Assembly (NCBI GenBank): GCA_017513185.1
Contig: JAFXGL010000003.1
Coordinates: 1-64,000 of the forward strand
Source: Candidatus Saccharimonadota bacterium
GTDB lineage: Bacteria; Patescibacteriota; Saccharimonadia; Saccharimonadales; Saccharimonadaceae
Direction: 5' to 3'
Length of the DNA: 64,000 nucleotides
This document shows, one piece after another, positions 24,358-32,109 of this stretch. The notes below the pieces were generated by a model, which saw only the letters and a program-made list of their open reading frames with translations, was not told where the DNA came from and ran no database searches. How positions within the stretch are numbered: the stretch's first letter is position 1; each line of letters begins with the position of its first letter. The position numbers were made by a program, and so were the translations under genes.

Positions 24358-25593
24358 ATGAGAGTATATATTTCTGGAATATCGGGGGTAGCAATGGGAC
24401 CGTTGGCACTAGGCGCGAAGTCGCTGGGGATGGAAGTGTTTGGGTCGGATTTGCACGAAGGTTTAGTGACGAAAGAGCTGAGAAAGAATGGGGTTGAAGT
24501 GTCGATTGGCGAACAAGACGGAGAGTTTTTGCGCAAGAAAGTAGCCGAGCCGGGCGGGGTGGATTGGTATGTGCATACATCAGCAGTGCGACCGGGGAAT
24601 AAGGAGCTGGCTATAGCGCAGGAGCTGGGACTAAAAGTTTCTAAACGTGATGAGTTTATTGAGGGGCTAGTAGAGAAATATAACTTGAAAATGGTGGGCG
24701 TGGCGGGGACGCACGGTAAGACGACGACCACGGCGGGGATTTTGTGGCTGTGTTTGAAGCTGGAGCTGCCAGTGTCGTGGCTGATGGGTTCGACGCTTGG
24801 ATTTGCAGAGGCAGGGAAATTTGTGAAAGGCGCGAAGTATTTGATTTACGAGGCGGACGAGTACGACAGGAACTTTTTGGCGTATCATCCGTGGCTAGCC
24901 GTAATTCCGTCAGTAACTTATGACCATGCGGATATTTATAAAACTGAGGAAGAATACAAGGCGGCGTTTGCGCAGTTTATTAGACAGAGCCGCAAAACTA
25001 TCACTACGACCAAATTGACAGAGCGGATAAAGTTGGCAGGGAAAGTGCGGAGATTTGACTTGGCACTGGCGGTGGAGGCCGTGAAAGAAATCGCGCGAGA
25101 AGAAACGCTTGAGGTAAGCGGGGAGAAGCTGATTGAGCTGATGAATGAGTTCCCAGGAGTGGTGCGACGGATGGAGAGGCTGTGCGATGGGCTTTATACG
25201 GATTATGCGCACCATCCGGAGGAAGTGTCGGCGACGATCGAAATTGCGAAAGAAGAGATGGAACTGACCGGCAAGAAAGGCCTGGTGGTAGCCTATGCGC
25301 CGCTACAAAATGCGCGGCAGTATGACGTGATAAATGATTATCATGATATATTTGATGGTGTAGATAAGTTGTTTTGGTTGCCAACGACGCTGCTCAGAGA
25401 GATTGAGGGGCAGCGAGTGATACCACCGGCGGAGTTTATCGAGAAACTAGATAATCCAGAGATAGCCGAGGTGGCGGATTACGACGAGAAGTTTTATCTG
25501 CGCGTGAAAGAATATTTGGAGCAGGGATATTTAGTGGCGTTCCTATCTGGCGGAGCTGGGGACGACTGGATGCGAGAGCATTTTAGCAAATAA
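24358..25593 (+). CDS. murC: UDP-N-acetylmuramate--L-alanine ligase
   Basis: 411 residues. Rossmann-like N-domain (YISGISGVAMGPLALGAKSLG), ATP loop GTHGKTTT (117-124), YEADEYDRNFL, and TDYAHHPEEVSATI (about 280) at the start of the C-terminal domain, the MurC/Mpl signature. It adds L-Ala to UDP-MurNAc in the cytoplasm, first amino acid of the peptidoglycan stem. It is about 50 residues shorter than typical MurC, the shortening being in the central domain between YDHADIYK and AVKEIA. No other mur gene is adjacent. The stop is 2 bp from the convergent gene's stop, with no terminator between. Confidence 0.9.
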   Translation: MRVYISGISGVAMGPLALGAKSLGMEVFGSDLHEGLVTKELRKNGVEVSIGEQDGEFLRKKVAEPGGVDWYVHTSAVRPGNKELAIAQELGLKVSKRDEFIEGLVEKYNLKMVGVAGTHGKTTTTAGILWLCLKLELPVSWLMGSTLGFAEAGKFVKGAKYLIYEADEYDRNFLAYHPWLAVIPSVTYDHADIYKTEEEYKAAFAQFIRQSRKTITTTKLTERIKLAGKVRRFDLALAVEAVKEIAREETLEVSGEKLIELMNEFPGVVRRMERLCDGLYTDYAHHPEEVSATIEIAKEEMELTGKKGLVVAYAPLQNARQYDVINDYHDIFDGVDKLFWLPTTLLREIEGQRVIPPAEFIEKLDNPEIAEVADYDEKFYLRVKEYLEQGYLVAFLSGGAGDDWMREHFSK

Positions 25594-25595
25594 GT

Positions 25596-25925
25596 CTAGA
25601 AGCCGAGATTCTCGTTAGAGAGAGGAGCAGAGCCGAAGGGGTCGTCGGAGAAATCGTTGAGGCGGTCGATTTCTTGTTTGAGGTTGTTGAGATATTCATC
25701 GAGAACTTCATTAGTGATGTCGCCGGAGTCTGGGAATTTGAAGTCGGCCGACTCTTTGTCGGACTCGGCTTCTTCTTTTTCTGGAAGAAAGCCGGGACGA
25801 GAGCGGTCGAGATAAATGTCGCCAGAATCGTGATAGATTTTGAGGGAGACAAAGGTGGTGATAAAAGTGATGAGAATGGCACCAATGCCTAGCAAGACGA
25901 GGTTGCGGCCACCGGAAGTGTTCAT
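25596..25925 (-). CDS. Hypothetical single-pass membrane protein (109 residues)
   Basis: Short N-terminus, TM helix (about 8-29), then an acidic, charged extracytoplasmic region (FLPEKEEAESDKESADFKF, LDEYLNNLKQEIDRLNDF). No recognised domain. It is the last gene of a three-gene set with the secreted helical protein and the thioredoxin-like protein, overlapping the upstream gene's end by 4 bp (ATGA). Confidence 0.7.
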   Translation of the reverse strand: MNTSGGRNLVLLGIGAILITFITTFVSLKIYHDSGDIYLDRSRPGFLPEKEEAESDKESADFKFPDSGDITNEVLDEYLNNLKQEIDRLNDFSDDPFGSAPLSNENLGF

Positions 25926-26422
25926 TTGGTAAGACCCTCCTTTAAGACTTCTACTTTTTTAACAGAGCCAGTGAGGTGACTATTGAGCTCTTTAATGTCT
26001 TTGGCGACGAGGGCGCGCTTTTCCCTGGTCTTTACGAGTTTTTCGTAGAAAACTTCTGGCTCGAGACGGCAATCGGTAGCAATGAGGTCTTCGAGAGCTT
26101 TGGAATAATCAATAAAATCTTCAGAGAAGTTGGTGCGAGCAGTGGCAAAAGCGGTCTGGAGCTTGACGAGGTCGGAACTGGAGATGTCGTTGTTGACAAG
26201 GCGAAGGTTGAGAGGCTTTAAATATTTGCTGGAGAAGGTTTCGTAGATGGCACCAAAGTAGGTGCGGGCGCGCGAGTCGGAGCGCTGGAGGTTTTTGAGA
26301 TTTTGACGGATGGAGCTGCAGTTGGTGGAGATTTTAGCGGATTGGTCGGCGGCAGAGGCTGGCATGGAAAAAGTAAGGGCGAGAGCGAAGACGGCGAGGA
26401 GAATTAAACTATTTCGTTTCAT
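25922..26422 (-). CDS. Secreted helical protein with two cysteines
   Basis: 166 residues. Signal peptide (1-24, MPASAA|DQ). The mature part is predicted all-helical (SIRQNLKNLQRSDSRARTYF, LVKLQTAFATARTNF, LVKTREKRALVAKDIKELN) with only two Cys (Cys34 and Cys117), compatible with one disulfide. Unrecognised. It overlaps the thioredoxin-like gene by 14 bp, so it is a candidate substrate or partner of that protein (inference). Confidence 0.75.
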   Translation of the reverse strand: MKRNSLILLAVFALALTFSMPASAADQSAKISTNCSSIRQNLKNLQRSDSRARTYFGAIYETFSSKYLKPLNLRLVNNDISSSDLVKLQTAFATARTNFSEDFIDYSKALEDLIATDCRLEPEVFYEKLVKTREKRALVAKDIKELNSHLTGSVKKVEVLKEGLTK

Positions 26423-27506
26423 AAAGACCTAAGTGTTTCTTCCCGTCGTAAATCAGGGTCGGGATGCCTGTGATTTTGATTTGGTTTTTGGCGAGCTCTT
26501 CGACTTTTGCTAGGATGTTTTTAACATCATCGGACTTTTCGAGCTTGCTGATTTCTTTGAGGTCGCCGTCGGTGGCGCCGAATTCTTTGAGATAAGCCTT
26601 GAGCTCGGCTTTGGCTTCGTCGTATTCAAGAGAGGCGAGGTGGCTCTGGATGAGGGCACCGCTGGCGGTTTTGCCGGTGAAGATTTTATGAATGAGCTTG
26701 AGGCCAAGATACTTGGGAGCTCCTGAATTTTGGTCGAGGAGAGCGGCAGCGTAGAAGTAGCGAGCGATGAGGTCGGAGTTTTTGAACTTGTAATTTTCTG
26801 CGTCGACCTTGATGGGATAAACGAGAAGAGCGGTCTTATGGGTCTCGAAGAAGCCGGACTCGAGCTGGTTGCGGAAGCTCATCATACAGGCGGAGCAACC
26901 AGGGTCTAGAAGGTCGAGAGCGTAGGGGGCGTCGGCGCCGGGGGCGGACTTTTCTCCGTCGAGGACGGAAGCGTCGACGAAAGTGATAGGCTCGACGAGA
27001 TAATCTTTGGTATCCCAGTTTTTGAGGCGATCGGGAATGGCGGCAAAGATGTCGCCCCATTCGGTGAACCAACGGCCGGTTTGTTCGAGCAGGTTTGCGT
27101 CGTCGTCTTCATTGCCAAGGGAGCAGACTTCGGCGCCGAGAGAGCAGGCGGAAGGCTTGGTGACGTTACAGGTGCCAAGCGCCCAAAGCGCAAGGAGGGA
27201 TTTGATGGCGGTTAAGACGGCCCAGACGAAAACGATGACGAAGATGATAGATAGAGCTTCGATAATGATAGAGAGAGGTCGGACCCATTTGGGGTGCTTG
27301 AGGATGATTTTCTTGAGCAAGGTATTTTTGACATCATCTTTAAAGTTGGTGTCGCACTTTTGGAGGCGGACCTTTTTGCCGACACAACCGGCGGCCTTTT
27401 TGAGGGCTTTCCAGTAGGCGCGGCCGAAGTCTTTTTTGAAAATAGAAATGATGGCGACAAAGACGCCGATGAGGCCGAGGATGATAAAAGCGGCAATACA
27501 GACCAT
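26409..27506 (-). CDS. Membrane-anchored thioredoxin-fold protein (CSAC motif)
   Basis: 365 residues. TM helix at 3-23, a basic cytoplasmic loop with Cys (41-75), second TM region (78-110), then an extracytoplasmic thioredoxin-like domain: CSAC at 204-207 (DPGCSACMMSF) and the cis-Pro loop GIPTLIYDG (347-355), separated by an about 140-residue helical insertion as in DsbA/DsbG-type proteins. Two more Cys (CSLGAEVC, 121-128) precede it. It may make or shuffle disulfides in Cys-containing surface proteins such as the FISUMP and lamin-tail proteins (inference). A -10 TATAAT ends 7 nt before the ATG. Confidence 0.8.
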   Translation of the reverse strand: MVCIAAFIILGLIGVFVAIISIFKKDFGRAYWKALKKAAGCVGKKVRLQKCDTNFKDDVKNTLLKKIILKHPKWVRPLSIIIEALSIIFVIVFVWAVLTAIKSLLALWALGTCNVTKPSACSLGAEVCSLGNEDDDANLLEQTGRWFTEWGDIFAAIPDRLKNWDTKDYLVEPITFVDASVLDGEKSAPGADAPYALDLLDPGCSACMMSFRNQLESGFFETHKTALLVYPIKVDAENYKFKNSDLIARYFYAAALLDQNSGAPKYLGLKLIHKIFTGKTASGALIQSHLASLEYDEAKAELKAYLKEFGATDGDLKEISKLEKSDDVKNILAKVEELAKNQIKITGIPTLIYDGKKHLGLYETK

Positions 27507-27513
27507 ATAGTTT

Positions 27514-27519
27514 ATTATA
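27514..27519 (-). promoter_or_regulatory. -10 box of the thioredoxin-fold gene (leaderless geometry)
   Basis: TATAAT on the minus strand, 7 nt before the ATG at 27506. Confidence 0.65.
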
Positions 27520-27535
27520 GCATATTCTACTGTGC

Positions 27536-27541
27536 TATAAT
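27536..27541 (+). promoter_or_regulatory. -10 box of the aminotransferase gene (leaderless geometry)
   Basis: TATAAT, 7 nt before the ATG at 27549. Divergent from the -10 at 27514. Confidence 0.65.
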
Positions 27542-27548
27542 TGACGTT

Positions 27549-28709
27549 ATGAATGATTTTGACTATCTTGAAACGGGGGAAGTATATCTAGACGCAGCGT
27601 GCCAGAGTCTGCGTCCGCGACCGGTAATTGCGGCCTTGAACGAGTATTACGAGAAATTTAACTCGTGCGGAGAGAGAGTGAAATATCCGTGGGGAATTGA
27701 AACCGACCGAAGAGTGGAAGGTGCTAGGGAAAAGGTGTTAAAATATCTGAAGCTCAGCCATCGCGAGTATTTTGTGTCGTTTACGCTGAATACGACTTAT
27801 GGCATAAACTTGCTTTTGCAGCAACTTGACGGAAAGAAGTTTGATGTTGTAGTAACAAGTGATATTGAACATAATTCCCCGTTTCTGTCAACAATGACGT
27901 TCGCCAAGAAGTGGGGGATGTCGCGAAAAGTATTGAGCCGCGGAGAAGACGGGAGCTTGCCAATGGAAGAAATCCCAGAGAAGGCAGTGGTGGTAGTGAA
28001 CGCGGCGTCAAATATCGACGGTAGAAAGCTGGTGAATATAAAAGAAGTAGTGAAAAAAGTACACAAGACGGGTGGGGTGATTATTATTGATGCGGCGCAA
28101 GCGATGGCGCATTCGTCCGAAGTGCTACATAAGACCGAGGCGGATGCAATCTGCTTTTCTGCGCACAAGCTGTATGCGCCGAGTATGGGGGCGATGGTGG
28201 TGCGGAAAGACTTTTTGAAATACATTGAGACGAGCTTTATTGGTGGAGGGATGGTGGACGACGTGGACAAGGAGTCGTATTTGCTTTCGAGCGAAAAAAA
28301 TCCCGACCACCTTTATACGAAGTTTGAGTCGGGATTGCAAGCCTGGGGAGAAGCCGTGGCACTGGGGGCGGCGATAGATTGGCTGATGGGACTGAAAAAA
28401 TCAGACCATGAAAATCTGCAGGCAAACTATACGGAACTGTTTGAGTTTTTGAATAATAGCGAAAAAGTGACAATGGTAAATAAAGAAGCAAATCCGACGA
28501 TGAGCTTCTTTGTAAATGATATAGATTCGCATTTACTGGGTGAGGCACTGGGGGCAGAGGGAATTATGGCTAGGACGGGGTATTTTTGCGCACACTATTA
28601 TCTTGATAAGGTGCGACACTTCCCGCCGCTGATTCGCTTTTCCCTGGGATATCACAACCACCCGGAGGATATTGAAAAAGTTAAAAAAGTAATGGAGAAA
28701 ATCGTCTAA
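27549..28709 (+). CDS. Class V aminotransferase-fold PLP enzyme (cysteine desulfurase-like)
   Basis: 386 residues from the ATG at 27549, chosen because of the -10 at 27536. A longer frame from 27294 runs antisense into the neighbouring gene. It has VYLDAACQSLRPRPV at the start, SDIEHNSPFLS, VIIIDAAQAMAH (PLP-binding Asp) and FSAHKLYAPSMGAMVV with the PLP-lysine (about residue 207), as in SufS/CsdA and related lyases. C-terminal RTGYFCAHYYLDK carries a Cys at the position of the desulfurase catalytic loop. No suf or isc genes adjoin, so desulfurase versus other group V activity is open. The stop overlaps the next start (TAATG). Confidence 0.85.
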   Translation: MNDFDYLETGEVYLDAACQSLRPRPVIAALNEYYEKFNSCGERVKYPWGIETDRRVEGAREKVLKYLKLSHREYFVSFTLNTTYGINLLLQQLDGKKFDVVVTSDIEHNSPFLSTMTFAKKWGMSRKVLSRGEDGSLPMEEIPEKAVVVVNAASNIDGRKLVNIKEVVKKVHKTGGVIIIDAAQAMAHSSEVLHKTEADAICFSAHKLYAPSMGAMVVRKDFLKYIETSFIGGGMVDDVDKESYLLSSEKNPDHLYTKFESGLQAWGEAVALGAAIDWLMGLKKSDHENLQANYTELFEFLNNSEKVTMVNKEANPTMSFFVNDIDSHLLGEALGAEGIMARTGYFCAHYYLDKVRHFPPLIRFSLGYHNHPEDIEKVKKVMEKIV

Positions 28710-29218
28710 TGAAACACCAAGTAAGTGATAAAACCAAACAAAAGGGGAAGTACTTTATCTTTGGCGTGCTGAACACTGTGATAAATTACGGGATGTATGA
28801 GGCGCTGGCGCTATTAGTGTTTAAAGAGGATGGGCAGCTCTGGATTGCGACGCTGATTTCTGGCGCGATTTCGATTTTTATAGGATATTTCTTGCATTCG
28901 AGGTTTACCTGGAAAGATCGCGAGGTGGGAAAGAAACAGCTCGGGAAATTCTTTATTTGGAACGTGCTGCTGAACGTGGCGGTGAGGCCGCTCTTGACCG
29001 CGTTCTTTGGTCTGTTTGGATTCTTGTATAAGTTTGCGTTTGATATTTGTCAGGGAATCGGGCTTGGCTTTTCCTACGAGTTCGTGGAAACTACAGGAAA
29101 TTACGTACTAATGACTGCCGTGACGATGGTGATTAACTTCTTAGTATATGATAAGTTTGTGTTTGGAACTAAGCGCGAGAAGGAGAAGGTTGCTTCCGAG
29201 AAAGAGACGGAAGAGTAA
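28709..29218 (+). CDS. GtrA-family membrane protein
   Basis: 169 residues, four TM helices (about 17-38, 46-66, 86-110, 130-155), with FGVLNTVINYGMYEAL and LHSRFTWKDR after TM2, the GtrA signature. GtrA proteins help move polyprenyl-linked sugars across the membrane and usually pair with a GtrB-type transferase; one is encoded at 45434. It is coupled to the aminotransferase by a one-base overlap. Its last 50 bp overlap the end of the convergent ligase gene. Confidence 0.88.
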   Translation: MKHQVSDKTKQKGKYFIFGVLNTVINYGMYEALALLVFKEDGQLWIATLISGAISIFIGYFLHSRFTWKDREVGKKQLGKFFIWNVLLNVAVRPLLTAFFGLFGFLYKFAFDICQGIGLGFSYEFVETTGNYVLMTAVTMVINFLVYDKFVFGTKREKEKVASEKETEE

Positions 29219-30626
29219 CAGCGAGGAAGAGGGGGAAGAGGTAGAGGTGTAAGGCGTTGGGGAGACCGGAGAAGAAGAGGAGCGTGAAGAGGAAGCTGAT
29301 GACGATAGACTCGAGTAAGAAGCGCTCGGGGCGGTGAAGTTTTTTGAGAAGCGAGATAACAATAACAGCGGAAAGGGCGGCCAGAAGGAGGCCGACAAGG
29401 CCGGTTTCTAGGAGGAGGGAAAGGTATTCGTTTTGGATGATTTCGAAAGGCGTGGTGGTTTTCCCTTCTTTGTACATGACTTCGCCGGCGGAGCCGAGGC
29501 CATAGCCAAAGAGGAGCGTGGCTGGGCTTTTGGGAGCGAGTTCGAGAGCAATGCGATTGAAGTTCATACGGGCGTTAGTGGATTCTTCGACGTAGCCATC
29601 GAAGACGGGAGTTTGCTGCGAGGAGGGCTCTGACGTGGCGCTATCGTCGCTAGCTGGATTATTCGCCTCTAGGTGGAGGTTGACTTTGCCAAGGGTCATT
29701 TGGGAAATGGATTTTTCGATACCGCCGAGGAAGGTGCTGTCGGTGTAAGAAAAGGCGGAGAGAAGGCCTTGGGCGAGAATGACAAAGACGGCGCTAGTGG
29801 CAAGAAGAGGAAGAGTTTTTAGGATGTGGCGGTTATTGAGCCTGGTGAGGTTGAGGATAATGAGAAAGGCGAGGCCAAGGGCGAAGGCGTAGATGGCGCC
29901 ACGAGAAAAAGTGAGGAAGAGCGTCGAGGAGAAGAGTAGGGTGAAGAGAAGAAGGACTTTGCGACCGAAGAGTGGCGCGGAGCTAGATTTTGGTTTAGCT
30001 AAGAGGTAGAGAGCGGTAAGGGTGGGGGCGAGGAGGAGATTACCCATGAACTGGGGCTCAATGGCGAGGCCGGAAGGGTGAGGAAAACCAAACATGCGAG
30101 AGGTACAGCCGGAGCAAAGCAAGGTGGTTTCTCGAGCTACGCCAAGTGTGTCGAGGATGGATTGGAGCCAGCAGACAGCACAGAAAGCAGTAGAGGCGTA
30201 GAAGAAAATTTTGAGAAATTTGCGGGAGTTGAGAAGTTTTTGCCGATAAAATGTTGTAAAAAATACAACACCAGTGATAATGAGGCAGCTGAAGATGCCA
30301 GCGGTAAGGATGGCACGAAGGGGGTTGCTGCTCCAAAGAGAGGAAAGAAAAAGGTATGCGGGGAAGAGAAGAGTTAGGAGGCGGAGAGGTTTTCGCTTAT
30401 ATATATTATATATGGCAATGAGAAATTCTTTGAAGGAAAGGAGAGAGAAGAGGAAAAGCCAGATGAGTGGCAGGGAAAGCTCGTAGTTGGTACTAGCGGT
30501 GGAGACGATGGGGATGAGCGGGAAGTAGGAGCAAAAAAGTACAACAGGGAAGGAATAGAGAAGGAAGGGGCGGAATTTAGCCAATTTTGATGGAGATACT
30601 GCCTGCGGGTGGCTTTTTGGTGACAT
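29169..30626 (-). CDS. O-antigen ligase/polymerase family protein (WaaL/Wzy-like)
   Basis: 485 residues, about 11-12 TM helices, with a large extracytoplasmic loop (about 300-390) and the Wzy_C signature FLTFSRGAIYAFALGLAFL. It would polymerise or ligate lipid-linked glycan at the outer face of the membrane. It overlaps the GT4 gene upstream (50 bp) and, convergently, gtrA (50 bp). The overlap encodes only its polar tail (SRKQPSPSRA). The N-terminus has the same PS/K-rich character as the neighbouring GT4 tail. Confidence 0.85.
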   Translation of the reverse strand: MSPKSHPQAVSPSKLAKFRPFLLYSFPVVLFCSYFPLIPIVSTASTNYELSLPLIWLFLFSLLSFKEFLIAIYNIYKRKPLRLLTLLFPAYLFLSSLWSSNPLRAILTAGIFSCLIITGVVFFTTFYRQKLLNSRKFLKIFFYASTAFCAVCWLQSILDTLGVARETTLLCSGCTSRMFGFPHPSGLAIEPQFMGNLLLAPTLTALYLLAKPKSSSAPLFGRKVLLLFTLLFSSTLFLTFSRGAIYAFALGLAFLIILNLTRLNNRHILKTLPLLATSAVFVILAQGLLSAFSYTDSTFLGGIEKSISQMTLGKVNLHLEANNPASDDSATSEPSSQQTPVFDGYVEESTNARMNFNRIALELAPKSPATLLFGYGLGSAGEVMYKEGKTTTPFEIIQNEYLSLLLETGLVGLLLAALSAVIVISLLKKLHRPERFLLESIVISFLFTLLFFSGLPNALHLYLFPLFLAVTLPSLSRKQPSPSRA

Positions 30627-32109
30627 GGTGTTCGACCTTTTTGGGTTTAGGTTTAGCGATGGGCTTAGGGTCTGGTTTGGGGAGAGATTTTTTAATGACA
30701 GGTTTGGGATTTTCTACGACGAGGCCGGCCTTGCGGGATGAGTCAGGGGCAGGAGTGGGTTTAGCGGGAGTAGTGGGGGCGGCGACCGGAGTAGGGGCTG
30801 GTTTAGGAGCTGGCGTTGGCTGGGGTTTGGGAACGAGCTTAGGAGCAAGTTTCGGCCTTGGAGTTGGTTTGGTAGGGGCTGATTTGACTTTTTCAGGTTT
30901 TATGGCTTTATGTTCCTTGACTTTGGCCGTGATAAATGTCTTAAGTTTGTCTTGGAAGTGTTTTTCGGAGAAGGGGAGGGCGGACTGACGGATTTTGGCT
31001 TCGTCGAATTTTAGGGTGGCAAAGCGTTTGAGGGCCTGGCGGAGGGAATTAACGGATTGCTTACCAAAGAGAACGCCGTTTTCGCCGTCGATGACGTAGT
31101 CGAGGGCGCCGCCGTTGCCATAGGCGATGACAGGGCAACCGCAAGCGAGAGCTTCTACGGGGGCGATGCCAAAAGGCTCGAGGGAGGGGAAAATGTAGCC
31201 TTCGGCATGTTCTAGGTAATGTTTTAGGCTTTTTTGGTCTTGGAGGGGAACGAACTTAATGTTGCGAGATTTTCTAGCGAGGCTGACGAGTTTTTTATGT
31301 TCGGGACCTTCGCCGATGACGGTGAGCGGAAGTTTGAGATCAATACAGGCTTTGACGGCAAGGTCGAGGCGTTTCCAGTTGACTTGGCGCGAAGTAGTGA
31401 CGAAGCCGTAACGTCCGCTGGGTTTTACAGGGGCAGGATTTGACTTTTTTACATTTTTATTGTCTTTTTGTTCGGTTGCTGTGGCTTGACTTTTTTCCGG
31501 TTTGATTGTTTCCCTGCCTGTGGAAAACTCCCTTGTGGAAAACTTTTCCACGGCAACGGGTGGGAAAATAATGGTTGCTTCCCTGCCGTAGGCGGTTTTA
31601 ATCTGCTCGGCGGCATAAGTGGAGATGGTGATAAATTCGTCTGGGAGTTGAGCGGCGGCGTAATCGGCCTTTTTAAGAGGTGGAAGGAGGGTCTTGAGAC
31701 CAAGGCGAGCGACGGGGTTGAAGATGCCAAAGCCTGGGTTTTTTAGATAGTCGTCTTTTAGACCCCAGTAATATTGAGTGGGGACGTGACAATAACAGAG
31801 GTGAAGAGCATTTCCCTTTTTGACGGATTTGGCTTCGGCGCCGGTGACAGAGATGATAAGGTCGTAGTTGCTAAGGTCGAGCTTGGAGAAGTATTTTTGG
31901 CGAAGTGGGCCGAGGATGCGACGAAAGCCGGTGGGAAAAGTTTGGAGCCAACCGACATGGACGTCGCGATCTTTGAACCAGTCGATTTTTTTGGCGTTGT
32001 ATTGGGAGGTGTAGATAGGCGCGCCTGGGAAAAGGTCGCAGATAGAGCGGAGGACACGTTCGGCGCCGCCGACAGAGACAAGCCAGTCGCAGACGATGGC
32101 GGCTTTCAC
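30577..32109 (-). CDS. GT4-family glycosyltransferase with Pro/Lys-rich tail
   Basis: 510 residues, start GTG at 32109 overlapping the upstream TAG by one base (TAGTG). A GT-B enzyme: N-domain IVCDWLVSVGGAERVLRS (4-21), and C-domain IGEGPEHKKLVSLA, FPSLEPFGIAPVEALACGCP with the EX7E nucleotide-sugar motif. Two oddities: a 30-residue Lys/Ser/Pro/Thr insert between the domains (about 197-230), and a C-terminal extension of about 110 residues made of Pro, Lys, Ala, Thr repeats (KPTPRPKLAPKLVPKPQP and similar). Such tails bind acidic partners or span cell wall in other proteins. Here the enzyme should be cytoplasmic, so a membrane- or complex-tethering role is inference. Confidence 0.87.
   Translation of the reverse strand: MKAAIVCDWLVSVGGAERVLRSICDLFPGAPIYTSQYNAKKIDWFKDRDVHVGWLQTFPTGFRRILGPLRQKYFSKLDLSNYDLIISVTGAEAKSVKKGNALHLCYCHVPTQYYWGLKDDYLKNPGFGIFNPVARLGLKTLLPPLKKADYAAAQLPDEFITISTYAAEQIKTAYGREATIIFPPVAVEKFSTREFSTGRETIKPEKSQATATEQKDNKNVKKSNPAPVKPSGRYGFVTTSRQVNWKRLDLAVKACIDLKLPLTVIGEGPEHKKLVSLARKSRNIKFVPLQDQKSLKHYLEHAEGYIFPSLEPFGIAPVEALACGCPVIAYGNGGALDYVIDGENGVLFGKQSVNSLRQALKRFATLKFDEAKIRQSALPFSEKHFQDKLKTFITAKVKEHKAIKPEKVKSAPTKPTPRPKLAPKLVPKPQPTPAPKPAPTPVAAPTTPAKPTPAPDSSRKAGLVVENPKPVIKKSLPKPDPKPIAKPKPKKVEHHVTKKPPAGSISIKIG

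Noticed and set aside
27294..27548. Upstream extension of the aminotransferase frame
   Set aside because: It runs antisense into the thioredoxin-like gene. The family alignment and the -10 at 27536 both support the start at 27549.
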